Assembly: GCF_029784165.1 (NCBI RefSeq)
Contig: NC_073695.1
Location: 140,232,815-140,296,814, forward strand
DNA: 64,000 nt
Origin: Wyeomyia smithii
Lineage: Eukaryota > Arthropoda > Insecta > Diptera > Culicidae
Reading direction: 5' to 3'
Positions 10,345 to 22,035 of this stretch are shown piece by piece. The stretch's first letter is position 1. Every line of letters begins with the position of its first letter. The position numbers were made by a program, and so were the translations under genes. Below the pieces are notes generated by a model, which worked only from the letters and a program-made list of their open reading frames with translations, had not been told where the DNA came from and did no database searches.

Positions 10345-13300
10345 TCAAATTTTAATGCCAGCATTTTTTAAAAACCCGTATAGCTGTGTCATGTACTGGA
10401 GATCACTGCTTCCCAGAATGTCTCTAACGGGTACGTTCGGTTGTTTTCCTCGGGCTCGAAGGGAATCTATAAGCTCAGACCTAACACCACAGTATTCGGT
10501 ACACGACCAAACAACATGCTCGATGTCATGGTAGCCATCGCCACAAACGCAGTGATTACTGTCTACAAGCCCTATACGAAAGAGATGCGTGTTTAACGTG
10601 TAGTGGTTGGACATAAGTCTGGACATCACGCGAATGAAGTCCCGACCGACATCCAACCGACATCCAATCTGAGTTCCATGATGATTGCCAACTGTTGAGT
10701 GTTCTCTGACGCAAAATGCTTTAAAATTCATCATAAGCAATTGGTCTTTCATAAATATCGCCATCAATAGCACCCACCTTAGCTAAAGCGTCAGCCTTTT
10801 CATTGCCCGGAACGGAACAATGAGAAGGGACCCACGCTAAGGTAACCCGGTAATTTTTATCTGTTAAAGCACTTAAAAACCGCCGTATTTTCCCCAGGAA
10901 ATACGGGGTGTGCTTCACAGTCTTCATCGATCGCAAAGCCTCAATGGCACTGAGACTGTCTGTGAAGATGAAGTAGTGGTCTATGGGCAGGGTTTCGATG
11001 ATCCCAAGAGAGTACTGAATGGCAGCTAGCTCTGCGACGTACACGCAAGCAGGAGCATCGAGTTTGTAGGAGGCGGTAAAATTTTCGTGGAAAACACCGA
11101 AGCCAGTGGACTCATCTAGATTAGATCCGTCAGTGTTAAACCTTTTATCATAACTAACATGTTTAAATTAATGGAAAATTTTTTAGGGATTTCTTGGGGT
11201 CGCAATTGATCCGGGATACCAGAAATGTCTTGTTTCATGGTTGTGTCGAAGAATATAGCATTATTAGAAGTATCTAAAAGTGCGACATTGGAGGAATCGT
11301 ATGAAGAAGGATTAATATCTTGAGCCATATAGTCAAAATATAAAGTCATAAATCTGGATTGAGATTGAAGGTCGACCAACCTCTCGAAATTTTCAATTAC
11401 TAATGGGTTCATAACTGTGCATCGAATTAGCTATCGGTAAGAGAGATTCCAAAAACGATGTTTCAACGGAAGAATACCCGCTAGCACTTCAAGACTCATC
11501 GTATGGGTCGACTGCATGCAACCTGAGGCAATACGCAAACAACGATACTGTATTCGTTCCAGTTTGATCAAATGTGTGTTTGCTGCGGAGCGGAAGCAGA
11601 AACACCCGTACTCAAGAACTGACAATATCGTTGTTTGGTATAACCTTAGAAGGTCTCCTGGGTGGGCACCCCACCAGGTTCCGGTAATCGTACGAAGAAA
11701 ATCAATCCTCTGTTGGCATTTTTGTGTCAGATACCTAATATGACAAGCCCAGGTGCATTTAGAGTCGAACCAGCCCCGAGATATTTAGCGACTAAAACCT
11801 GAGTGATCGTTTTACCCGTTAGTAGGAGCTGCAGCTGAGCTGGGTTATGCTTCCTAGAAAAAACGACCAACTCAGTTTTCTCCGGAGAGAATTCGATACC
11901 CAGCTTAAGAGCCCATTCAGACAAATTGTCTAAGGTATCTTGCAATGGTCCTTGCAGATCGCTAGCCTCGCTACCAGTAATGGATACCACGCTATCGTCT
12001 GCAAGTTGCCTTAGCGTGCATGAATTTGCAAGACATTCATCGATGTCATTGACGTAAAAATTATATAAGAGAGGACTTAAACATAAGCCCTGGGGAAGGC
12101 CCATGTAACTAATTCGGGAAGTTGTCGAATCGCCATGTGAGAAATACATATGCTTTTCTGACAGCAAATTGAGCAAAAAATTATTCAAATTTGGTGGAAG
12201 TCCCTGCAAATGCAGTTTCTCGGTTAAAACTTCTACAGAGACAGAGTCAAAAGCCCCCTTAATATCCAAGAACGCAGGAGCCATTTGCTCTTTTCGAGCA
12301 AATGCGAGTTGAATTTCAGTAGAAAGCAACGCTAGGCAATCGTTCGTCCCTTTGCCCCGGCGAAAGCCAAATTGAGTATCTGAAAGTAACCCGTTTGTTT
12401 CGACCCATTTAAGAGAATCATTTTCTCCATTAATTTCCGGCGACAAGAGAGCATCGCAATCGGCCTATATGAATTGTGATCAGAGGCAGGTTCCCCGGGT
12501 TTCCGAATAGCAATGACTTTTACCTCCCTCCAGTCATGCGGAACAATATTTAGCTCACGAAACTTGTTGAACAAATTCAACAAGCGTCTTTTTGCAGAGT
12601 CGGGTAGATTCTTCAACAGGTTGAATTTTATTCTATCTAACCCTGGAGCCTTATTGTTGCACGACAGGAGAGCCATTGAAAATTCCAACATCGAAAATGG
12701 AGGCTCTTCCGTAGTTACTAAATACGCGTCGCGAAAGGTTTTCTGTTCCGGTACAGAGTCCGGACAGACCTTTTTGGCAAAATCGAGTATCCAGCGATCT
12801 GAATACTCCTCGTTTTCATTCGAAACGTCACGGTTCCGCATGCGCCTGGCGGTATCCCAAAGAGTGCTCATCGCTGTTTCCCTTGACAACGCGTTTACGA
12901 ACCGCCGCCAGTACCCGCGTTTTTTCGCCTTTACTAAGCTCTTCATCTGCCTGCCCAGTGCCTCGTACTTTCGAAGCAGGTTGACAGTGCCGTACTCCCG
13001 GTAGTCCTTATACGCCGCGGACCTTCGCGCGTACAGCTCAGAGCACTCTTTGTCCCACCATTTGTTGGGAGGGCGTTGTCTAACCGTTACCCCGGGTATC
13101 GGTTTCGTCTGAGCTTGCGTCGCGGCGTCGATTATCAAGCCAGCTAAGAACGCGTATTCTTCCTCCGGAGGAAGTTCCTCGTGAGTCTCGATAGATTCCG
13201 CTGTAATAGACTCATAACGCTTCCAATCAATATTACGTGTAAGGTCGTAGGAAATATTGATTGGGTTGGGGGAGTTGAACCATTAGCAATTGATATAACG

Positions 13301-13962
13301 ATTGGAAGATGATCACTACCGTGGGGATCGTTGATTACTTTCCACTGGCAATCTAACGCAAGTGATGTCGAGCAGAGGGATAGGTCAAGCACGCTTTCAC
13401 GTGCTGGAGGATTAGGTACACGTGTCGCTTCCCCAGTATTCAAAAGTGTCATATTGAAGTCGTCGATCAAGTTACAAATTAAAGAAGATCGGTTGTCGTC
13501 GTACAGCGACCCCCATAGCGAACAGTGAGAGTTAAAATCTCCCAAAATCAAAAAAGGTGCGGGAAGCAATTCTGCTATATCAAGGAGTTGCTTCTGTTCA
13601 ATCCGCGCGGATGGGGGAATATATAACGAAACAAGGCGTAGGTCTTTTCCATTCATATTCGTTTGAATGGCAACAACTTCAATATTCGAGATCGAGGGGA
13701 GGTCGATTTTGAAAAAAGAATAGCATTTTTTGATCCCTAAAAGTACCCCTCCACCGTGTGAGTCTCGATCTCGACGAATGATGTTAAAATCGTGGAAATT
13801 AAGTTGGTCATTTGAATTGAGAAAAGTTTCACAAAGCGCGAACGCATCACAATTGTATGTGTTTATCAAATGTGAAAATAAATCGAATTTGGGGATGATA
13901 CTTCTGCAGTTCCACTGTAACACAGTGACAAAATTCCTAACCTCTTTCAACGTATTAGTCAT
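10345..13962 (-). pseudogene. Ib LINE ORF2 (endonuclease, reverse transcriptase, RNase H), broken
   Basis: Reads on the minus strand from ATG 13962. Endonuclease: LQWNCRSI, CETFLN, ILGDFNSHC, GSDHLPIVI. RT: APGLDRIKFNLLKNLP, FLDIKGAFDS, GLPQGLCLSPLLYNFYVND, and LADDS at about 12000. RNase H: TDGSNLD region, YVAELAAIQYS, FTDSLSAIEAL, WVPSHCSVPGNEKADALA. The C-terminal CVCGDGYHDIEHVVWSC knuckle lies near 10500-10560. Frame breaks occur near 13250, 13140, 12400, 11740, 11430 and 11130. About 80 nt are deleted near 10670, next to a small duplication of TGGATGTCGGT. The protein would nick DNA and copy element RNA at the target; this copy cannot. Confidence 0.88.
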
Positions 13963-15345
13963 CGAAAGATACGATAGCTGAAATGAGGGGCCAAGTTGCT
14001 GTGAGTTGCTTCAAAAAGGTTTTCACTGTTGGGAGAAGGGCAAGAAGAATGTTTTGTAGGGGATCTGGTATGTTGAATGTTTTAAATATCCAGTCCACAA
14101 TATCAGAGAATTTTATGAACCCTGTTTCTTTTATGTCTTCTGATCGAGAAATGGGTGCACGAGGGGTTTTTGGTGCCCCAGGAAGCGGTGGGTACTCCTG
14201 GTTTGATTTGAAATTAAAACCGGGGGGTACTTGCTTCGGTTTTTCTTCACCGCTTCCTTTTTGTGTTGTCTTATTGGTCATTCCGCTAGGGGTTATCTTA
14301 CGACCTTTACGAGAAAGATTAGGAGAGTTGAGCATTCTCCTCTTCCTAGATCCCTCTGGCAAGGCATAGGAACACCCTTCGACGGGATCGTCAGATGTAC
14401 CCTCATCGGTTGGCAAAAAGGAAAAGATGTTTCCTGTCGAGGGTGGCTCAGCCCTCTTAAGCATTTCTGCAAAAGAGCGCTTTGATCGTTCCTTAAGGGA
14501 ACGCTTAATTTTTTCCTCGCGCTGTTTGTACGCGGGACATGCCGGAAGGTCATGCCGAGTTCCCTCGCAATAAAGACACTTTTCAGTATCCCCACTGCAA
14601 GCGTTCTCAGCATGATTGCCTCCGCACTTGCTACAGCGTGCCTTGTTGCAGCAGTAGGTGGCTGTGTGACCTAACTGCTTACAGTTTTGGCAATGCATGA
14701 CCCGCGGTACGAACAGGCGTACAGATAGACGAACCCTGTCCAAGCGGACGTAGTTCGGCAGCGCGGATCCGGCGAATGTTACTCGGAAGGAATCCGAAGG
14801 GAGGAATTTCTTCTTCCCTTCTTCGATGGATACTGAATGCAATTGCTTGCAATCCAGTATCTTTACACTTTGCATCAAGGGGTTTTTAAAACAGCCAACT
14901 CCATGACGCAAAATGTCATCGACAGTGAGATTCCCCTAGGTAACCACACAGTCGATTTCTACATCCTTGGCAGGGATGTACACGCGATACTCTCTCGTGA
15001 AGAGCTCGTAGCCAGCAATTTCGTTTGCTTGCTTCAAGCTACTCACGACAACTCGCAGTTTGTTCGGCCTCACCTTCGTAATCTCGGTTACGGCCGAAAA
15101 ATGTTTTGCCAGGTCTTTGCCAATTTGAATAATATTCAATGGCTTCTTTATGGCCCGGAAAAAACAACGTAGGGACCGCCAGCGGCATCTGGGTAAGCTT
15201 TTACCCGTACTTCCGGTACTCTTGGTACAGGACTTGGCAAAGGGGAGGGCACAGGGGAAGGTAGGGGTGAGCTGATGGGAGAAATTTCAATTTCTTCCCC
15301 GTTTGTTTCCACCTCCAGGAAAAGTTGCACCTGCATGTCGTCCAT
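13955..15345 (-). pseudogene. Ib LINE ORF1 (zinc-knuckle nucleic-acid-binding protein), broken
   Basis: ATG at 15345 (MDDMQVQLFLEVE), then a Pro/Ser-rich segment, the conserved RPNKLRVVV block and three knuckles: CQNCKQLGHTATYC, CSKCGGNHAENAC and CLYCEGTRHDLPAC (about 14560-14700). The C-terminal hydrophobic FLKQLTATWPLISAI motif ends in SFDD and the stop overlaps the ORF2 start (ATGACTAA, 13955-13962). A 1-nt deficit in a six-base homopolymer (15159-15164) shifts the frame, exactly as in the 28732-35050 copy. A TAG at 14936-14938 replaces the GAG of that copy. Confidence 0.85.
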
Positions 15346-16071
15346 TTTGCGGGAGCGTTACGCTCTACCGCACACAAACGATAAATATTCGAATTTAGGG
15401 GGGGGGGGTTCAAGTAGTTGATGTTAAATTTTAAAAACAATTTTTCAATCTACAATGGATCAAATAAAAAAAAAGACAGTAATACTAATTCTAATAACAA
15501 AAGTAATAATAATAATAATAATAATTATAGTAATAATATTAATAATAACAATAATAATATCAATAATAATATTAATAATAATATTATAACATAGTAATAA
15601 TATTGATAATAATAGTAAAAATTCTAAAGGTAATACTTCACCGAACGTCTAAGTCACGACCTCACGGCTGATAGTAGAATTAATCGAGCGTCTCCGCAGA
15701 ACAAACAATGACGATCCAGCTTAGTGTTGAGACGCAGTGGCCGTGTCCTACACGCGACCTTGTAGATGCCACTTGTAGTTGACTTCCACTCGCTCGATCG
15801 TATGATGGTCCGTGCTGCTAGCGGGGTAACAGCGGTGCGGGAGAATTATTCTTGCTGATATATCAGCTGCGTATCGAATCACTGGCGGGGTAGCCTGCTC
15901 CTACCAGTGTGCAGATGTTTCTGCCGATATATAACAGGCTATTGTTATCGCGCAGCACAAGAACTAATCGACAAAAAAACACCCGTACGATAACTCGTGT
16001 ATTGTTATTTTGCGAACTCAAACGGAGATAAACAATTTGCGTCTAATCGAGACGAAAGAAAAACAACGAAT

Positions 16072-16072
<1 letters not shown>
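15346..16072 (-). promoter_or_regulatory. Ib 5' leader with internal promoter-like Inr and DPE
   Basis: On the minus strand the element starts CATTCG. Taking the A (16071) as +1, AGACG falls at +28 to +32, the position of a downstream promoter element (RGWYV core). There is no TATA box. The leader also holds an AAT/ATT-rich low-complexity tract (about 15480-15620) and a G-run near 15400. Promoter function is inferred from the known internal promoters of Jockey- and I-type LINEs. Confidence 0.55.

Positions 16073-16074
<2 letters not shown>

Positions 16075-16120
<46 letters not shown>
16075..16120. repeat. (TA)n tract
   Basis: About 23 TA units immediately outside the 5' end of the Ib element. 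It probably was one tract with 16341-16534 before the insertion at 16121-16340. Confidence 0.95.
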
Positions 16121-16760
<640 letters not shown>

Positions 16761-16780
16761 GGGCAAAAAAAATACCGCGT

Positions 16781-17699
16781 ACCGTAGCGGTTTGGTCTGG
16801 TAGTTGTTTCGTGGTGGTATTATTGGTTTATGCTGTTGTTTTCCGACATCGTATTGTCCTGTTTTTATAGCAATTTTATTGGCTTTATCAATAGCATATT
16901 GAAAGGCTTGATTCAACGTTGTTGGTTGCATCAGGCCGACATGGTTGGCAAATGGTTCTTCAAGTCCATCGACAAATTTTTCGAGACATAACTTGTCCAC
17001 AAATCTCACAAGTTCAGCGGGTTTTTCCCACTCTTGGCTCGTGTGTGGATGTGTATAGATATTCCGGTGAAACAATCCCTGATACTGGGATAGAATTCGT
17101 TTACAGATTGTCTATCTTGACGCAAGGAAAATAATTTTTGCAGTAACGTGGATAACTCCCGTTTGTCACCGTATAATGAAACTAATTGAGCTTTTATCGC
17201 TGACCAGTCTTAAGGAATTCCGTTCGAGGCTAGCATATCACCAGCTTCACCAACGATTTTGTTTCGAATCTCTTGCAACCACAATTGATAAATATCTGTT
17301 TTCTCAAGAGATTTGAAATGATGCAAAATTCTTTTAACGGACTGAGTCGGTACTAAGTTGAAATGGACTTCCAGAATGCTGGGGAAGACCTTTCACAATG
17401 TCGGGCACTCTACCGCGCGCGAGATCGTCCGTAGGCATGGGGATTTGTTCGTCAGGAATTTTGGCTAAATTTTGTTGCAACTGAGCAATTTCTTGCTCCC
17501 TATCCTCCAGTTTTTGAAGCACCCCTTGTAACTGGGTTTGCATTTGCGTAGCTTGTATTTGCCCCTGTTGGCTCAGTTGAGCTAGCTGGCTCTCTCTCGC
17601 GTTCAATCTTTCTGTTAGAGCGGTGATCTCTAGTTGCAACTGTTCTATTTGTACGTGAGCCATGTCTTTATTCTTGTTAAATCTATCGCTTCTACTCAT
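16781..17699 (-). pseudogene. Gypsy-like LTR retrotransposon gag remnant
   Basis: Minus strand from ATG 17699 (MSRSDRFNKNKDMAHV). The amino-terminal third is a Gln/Leu-rich coiled coil (repeated QLQ, LTERLNARESQLAQLSQQ, LEDREQEIAQLQQNL). The middle keeps capsid-like sequence (LWLQEIRNKIVGEAGDMLA, an in-frame TAA near 17212, then LVSLYGDKRELSTLLQKLF), and 16900-17060 gives FVDGLEEPFANHVGLMQP. Frame changes occur near 17330 and 17080. No protease or RT follows; coding stops near 16790 before the 31-bp repeat. The assignment to Ty3/gypsy-type gag rests on overall layout. Confidence 0.6.
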
Positions 17700-18009
17700 A
17701 AAATCTACTTTTGTTGGAAATCACCGGAAATCACCGATGTGGGTATTGAAATACTATGGCTCTATGTTTTTAATTACGTTCTTAAATATTCAGTATCGAA
17801 AAACTATTCACGATTGATTGATTTGATTCGATAAAATTCCACTACATATATACAGCTAGAATTGTATACCACGCTGCTTGTACGACGTTCATTTATATTT
17901 GCTTTATTCTTTGGATGATGCTTTGCAACCTAGACTGTCACAATCTTCCATAGATTTTCTAAAGGATTCCGACTGACCAATCCGACAATTTTTTATTTTC
18001 GTTTGAAAA

Positions 18010-18300
18010 TCATGTTCAATACTGTTTGTTCAGGAGCGTTATACTGCATAAAGATCCAGCAAAGTGGCATGTTTTCGTCGGCATACGGAAGAAAAATCGA
18101 CCGCCAAGGTACTCAGGAGACTCTACTCTACTTCAAAAGCGACACGTTTTGCCAAGAACTGAATTTTATAAAAAGTTCTTAAACTAGGGTGCAACTTAAT
18201 GGCACATCGTGTTTTGGTCGGATGAGTCGAAATTTAACCTTTTTGGTCCAAACGGTCAGCAGGACTCTCACCAGAACTGGTAAAAAATCGAATGCCGTTT
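18010..18300 (+). pseudogene. Tc1-like transposase remnant (copy P)
   Basis: 18202-18264 reads WHIVFWSDESKFNLFGPNGQ in one plus frame. It resembles the Tc1/mariner transposase segment around the second catalytic Asp (WSDESKFNLFG). Flanking sequence to about 18010 and 18300 is probably the same decayed gene but has no intact motif. No terminal repeats were identified. A twin lies in copy Q near 28515. Confidence 0.55.
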
Positions 18301-18329
18301 ACTGGCCCAAACATTGAAAGATTGCACCA

Positions 18330-19240
18330 AACACCAAGCCGTTCAAAGTCGTATTGAAAGGTCTCACCAACGATCAAACCGTTGATGATATCAAACTTAC
18401 TTTAACAGAGTTACTTGGCATAGCCCCTACCCCAGTAATTCTAATGAAACAAAAATCACGAGGCGAAAACAGTCAGAGAGCTGGAATTTCCCTTGTTAAT
18501 TATTTAATTCATTTTAACAATTTGAAATTTTTTGACAAAGCACATGTTATCTATAATGGGCGAGTGAAATGGGAATTGTATCGAAAGTTTGGCGGAGGTG
18601 AAAAGCATATCACCCAATGTCGTATTTGCCAACGTTATGGCCATGGTTCAAAATTCTGTAACATGGACCAAAAATGCCTTATTTGTGGAGACTCTTCTCA
18701 CAAAAAGGACACATGTCCTGTGAAAGAGAGTAAAAATTTTCGCTGTGCGAATTGTAACGGCAATCATATGTCAAATTTTTATCAATGCCCAGTCCGTTTA
18801 GCAATTGTTAAGGCAAGGCAAGGTAAACAAAATTCAATTTCCCAATCAAAACAAACTTCAAAACAAAATTCTCCAAGCGTACCAGTACCGCCCACTTCTT
18901 CTGCTACTTTGCATACTCGTTTAACATATGCACAGGTTACAGGTAGTTCTAACATTCTACCGCCTAATGTTGGTAGTTTGAAAATGACCGTTAATATGGG
19001 AGGTAAGCAAAACACGGTGGAAAATAAATCTACACCTATTACCCCAGCTAATATTACTACCGAAAATATTTTTTCTACTGTCAACTGCCTGGGGTCTATT
19101 ACCGCAGGTAAACTTTCTTTTCTGCAACAAGCAATGTTCGATCTTATGAACGCCATGTTGCAGGCAAAATCAATGTTTGAAGCCATCCAAATAGGTACAA
19201 ATTTTACAATTCAAATTGTTTCTAATTTAAAATTTACAAC
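18330..19240 (+). pseudogene. Juan-like ORF1, 5'-truncated (copy P)
   Basis: Begins abruptly at KPFKVVLKGL (no start codon), then LTELLGIAPTPVILMKQ, YLIHFNNLKFFDKAHV, and three CCHC knuckles: CRICQRYGHGSKFC, CLICGDSSHKKDTC and CANCNGNHMSNFYQC. An Asn/Ser/Thr-rich tail follows. A 1-nt deletion near 19233 (AATTTACAACG against AATTTAGCAACG in copy Q) removes the ORF1 stop and fuses ORF1 to ORF2 in one frame. It shows the site TAACAGAGTTACTT (18403-18416) uninterrupted; copy Q has an Ib LINE there. Confidence 0.8.
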
Positions 19241-20336
19241 GATTTTAAATAAACTAATCAAAATTTTAAACTGGAATGCTCGCTCATTGAAGGCCAATGA
19301 AAATGAGATTTTAATTTTTTTAATAGTAAATAATGTGCATATTGCAATTATTACTGAAACATTTTTAAAGCCTAACATCAAATTAAAATATGACCCCAAT
19401 TACGTGGTTCATAGATATGATAGGATTCAGGGTTCCGGCGGTGGAGTTGCAATTGTTATTCATCGCCGAATCAAACATCGGGCTCTTCCCCATCTTGAGA
19501 CGAAAGCTATTGAAACTTTGGGAATTGAAGTTCAAACTGAACTTGGGATTTTATTTATTGCCGCAGCTTATTTACCATTCCAATGCACACGCGAGCACGA
19601 AAGTTATCTTGAAGGTGATTTACAAAAACTCACCAGAAATCGTTCGAAATTTTTTATAATCGGCGATTTCAACGCAAAATATCGTTCATGGAATAATTCT
19701 CAAAGTAATTCCAAGACAAAATATTATTCAATAGTTCTTCAGGATACTATTCTATTTTGTCTCGGAATAGTCCTACATGCTTTTCTTCTGTAAGAAACCC
19801 ATCAACAATTGATTTGGTGCCAACAAATCAAAGTCATGTATGTAGTGATTTGATCACACATGCTGACTTTGATTCTGACCATCTCCCAATAACTTTTCTA
19901 CATCACATGAATCAGTTTTAAACCCTATGAGCTCTGTTTTTATTTATAACAAGGCTTATTGGAAAAGATACATATTGAGAGAAATTTCAATAATGAGCTT
20001 GATTTGCAAAACGAAGTGAATATTGATTCCGCTTTGGAAGCATTGAAATGTGCAATTATTGATGCCAGAAATTATTCTGTTCCAAAGGCTCAAGTGAAAT
20101 TTGATTCACCAATAATTGACGAAAATCTTCTACTTCTAATTCGTTTGAAAAATGTCCACAGACGTCAATATCAACGTTCTCGTGACCCTGTTTTTAAAAC
20201 TATTTATAAAGATTTACAGAAAGAGATTAAACATAGATTTACTCTTCTGAGAAATCAAAATTTTGAGACTAAAGTTGAAAAATTGAAACCATATTCAAAA
20301 CCCTTTTGGAAGCTGTCGAAGATTCTTAAGAAATGA
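19241..20336 (+). pseudogene. Juan-like ORF2 fragment: endonuclease and linker (copy P)
   Basis: LNWNARSLKANENE, ITETFLKPNIKLK, GGGVAIVIHRRIKHR, IAAAYLPFQCT and FFIIGDFNAKYRSWNN mark the AP-like endonuclease. A frameshift at about 19715 is followed in another frame by STIDLVPTNQSHV and HADFDSDHLPITF. The basic linker runs from 19959 to 20336 (KLKPYSKPFWKLSKILKK). The sequence ends there without reaching the RT domain. Confidence 0.8.
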
Positions 20337-21578
20337 ATGGACACCAACCGTTCCCTGCGATATTCTCTGTATCAATATAGAAAAAAAAATTGACAGGGTC
20401 TCCCGTCCCAATAGGTCAATTTATTTTTGTTTCCATAAGCTTAGACTAATGTGATATCTCGAAGGTAAAAGCTTTCGGAAAAGTTCGACACAATCCCCAT
20501 TCTTGAAGAATTCCTAAACCTGCTGTCAGAACGTAATAAAAACTGATGTCTTGAAAGAAAACATGCTGGTTTAAGCAACATTACCAGTGGAACAGAAAGC
20601 AGCAGGTCTCTTGTCATCTATGATTGCAGCGCTACTCTTCTATTCGTACATTTCTATTCTTGTGCAATCGAGGAAAAACTGCAATGCTGTTGCTGATGGT
20701 GATTGAAATATTATCTCATAAATATGATTACCATCAATTACTCAACAAGAATTGTACATTTTGCAACGGATATAAGTTATATTTATTATATTTTATATTC
20801 GATATTCACTAAATAATCATGACCGGATAGTATCGAAAGATTGAATTCTCAAATATACAAATTTATGAAAGAGTAAGAGCCGGTGAATGTTTGTGGATTT
20901 TTGGTCCATTTACTAGCATTCATTCCGAATTTTTTCTTACATTTCGAAATTAGATGACATTTTATTATTTTAACCTTTTTATAATAAACGTTTATTGGCT
21001 GTCTTCGTAATACAGCGAATGTAATTGTAGGCAAATGAAAAAAATTGTCAAGCAAAAAACAAAAATGTAATTGTTGGTTGCTACGATTTTTTACTGAAAC
21101 TTGTTGATAATTTTGTTTTACATATCTTCTTATGTTTGCCAATTATTGAACTTTCGCAAGGGTTCCCATATTATTTTTAACTTAGGATCCATATTATAAA
21201 TTTGATTTAATCAGAGTTCAATAAGGCAAAACCATTCATTATGATAACGTAAGTATTGTTGGATTTGGTATTTGAGGATAGAGAGTTAATTCTGACTTTG
21301 ACGCATTACGAAAAATTCTTGGTGCTTCTTCAACAAAAACGATAAGCTTGTGCTTTGTCAAATACTTTGTCAAATACTTAAAATTCTACAGGCATAATAT
21401 CGCCAAACGATATATAAACGATAATTTTTCGAGTGTTGTTGAATACATTTTTAAGGCTGAAAATAAAAGTACATAAGTCACCGAGCAAACACATTGATTC
21501 TGTCTGCGGACTCTGTATATTTTGGAACAGAAAATCTCCTAATTACAATGTTTAGTCCCACGTCACCATTTCATACAA
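20337..21578. other. Unassigned block of copy P
   Basis: About 1.24 kb, AT-rich, with no recognisable gene, terminal repeat or RNA. It is almost identical to 36984-38225. It sits between a truncated Juan-like fragment and the CCCTAGGGCT site used by the Ia LINE. Confidence 0.5.
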
Positions 21579-21588
21579 CCCTAGGGCT
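21579..21588. repeat. Left target-site duplication of the Ia LINE
   Basis: CCCTAGGGCT here is repeated at 27460-27469 after the poly(A). The empty site occurs once at 38226-38235 in copy Q, followed by the same flanking sequence. AA before it may extend the duplication to 12 bp. Confidence 0.92.
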
Positions 21589-21623
21589 CATTCTGTGCCG
21601 AACACGCATCAGTACTGGACGTG
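21588..21623 (+). promoter_or_regulatory. Inr plus DPE at the 5' end of the Ia LINE
   Basis: TCATTC (21588-21593) matches the insect initiator TCAKTY with A+1 at 21590. GGACGTG at 21617-21623 is +28 to +34 and matches the DPE consensus RGWCGTG in all seven positions. There is no TATA box. The T before the CA comes from the target site. This is the arrangement of internal LINE promoters, which lets each new copy carry its own start site. Confidence 0.8.
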
Positions 21624-22035
21624 TCTGGTGATCGGTCCGATAGAGTATAAAACAAAAGACGTGTGAACAAGTGTTGGCATTGTTTGCCTGGTCGAGTGAA
21701 ATAAATCCGGGTTCAAGGTCGTTCCTTTGTGCAACTGTTTCGCATCGTGACTGCCAGCTGGTGCGTAAGCCGATTTGGCTGCTGGCTGGATTGTGCTACA
21801 GCAGTGGACGAGACACAAACGAGGAAAAAGAAGAAGCCATCAGTGTCAGCGAGTCGTATCGCTGTGTGGAGTGATCTCACACCTGGCTCGCTGCTGGTGG
21901 CTGTTTGGTGCTGCTGTATTGGTGCTGCTGGCTGTAACGGCTGCTACTTCGAACGATCGGACAACCAACCTTACTGGAAGGGAGAAATAAAAAGGTACGT
22001 GTTCTTGTCAGCGCTAGTGCGCTAAACATAGCGCG

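Larger units (their letters stand above)
9967..16072 (-). mobile_element. I-group LINE, family Ib, decayed copy
   Basis: Minus-strand element with every part of the family layout. It has a 5' end CATTCG (16072-16067), a long 5' leader, ORF1 with three zinc knuckles, ORF2 with endonuclease, RT and RNase H, a 3' UTR, the family 3' end GTGCCGTGTCAAATAAACT and poly(A) (read as poly-T 9967-9976). The coding regions are broken by many frameshifts. No target-site duplication is visible; the 5' flank is a (TA)n tract that may have been altered later. It is the sister of the copy at 28732-35050 and shares two frameshifts with it. Confidence 0.88.

Noticed and set aside
14837..15172. Opposite-strand frames over ORF1 of the I-group LINEs (also 22123-22512, 29629-29964, 45463-45908)
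   Set aside because: They mirror conserved ORF1 codons on the other strand and recur only because ORF1 is conserved.
20337..21588. A DNA transposon filling the 1.2-kb unassigned block
   Set aside because: No terminal inverted repeats or transposase motif could be found at its edges.
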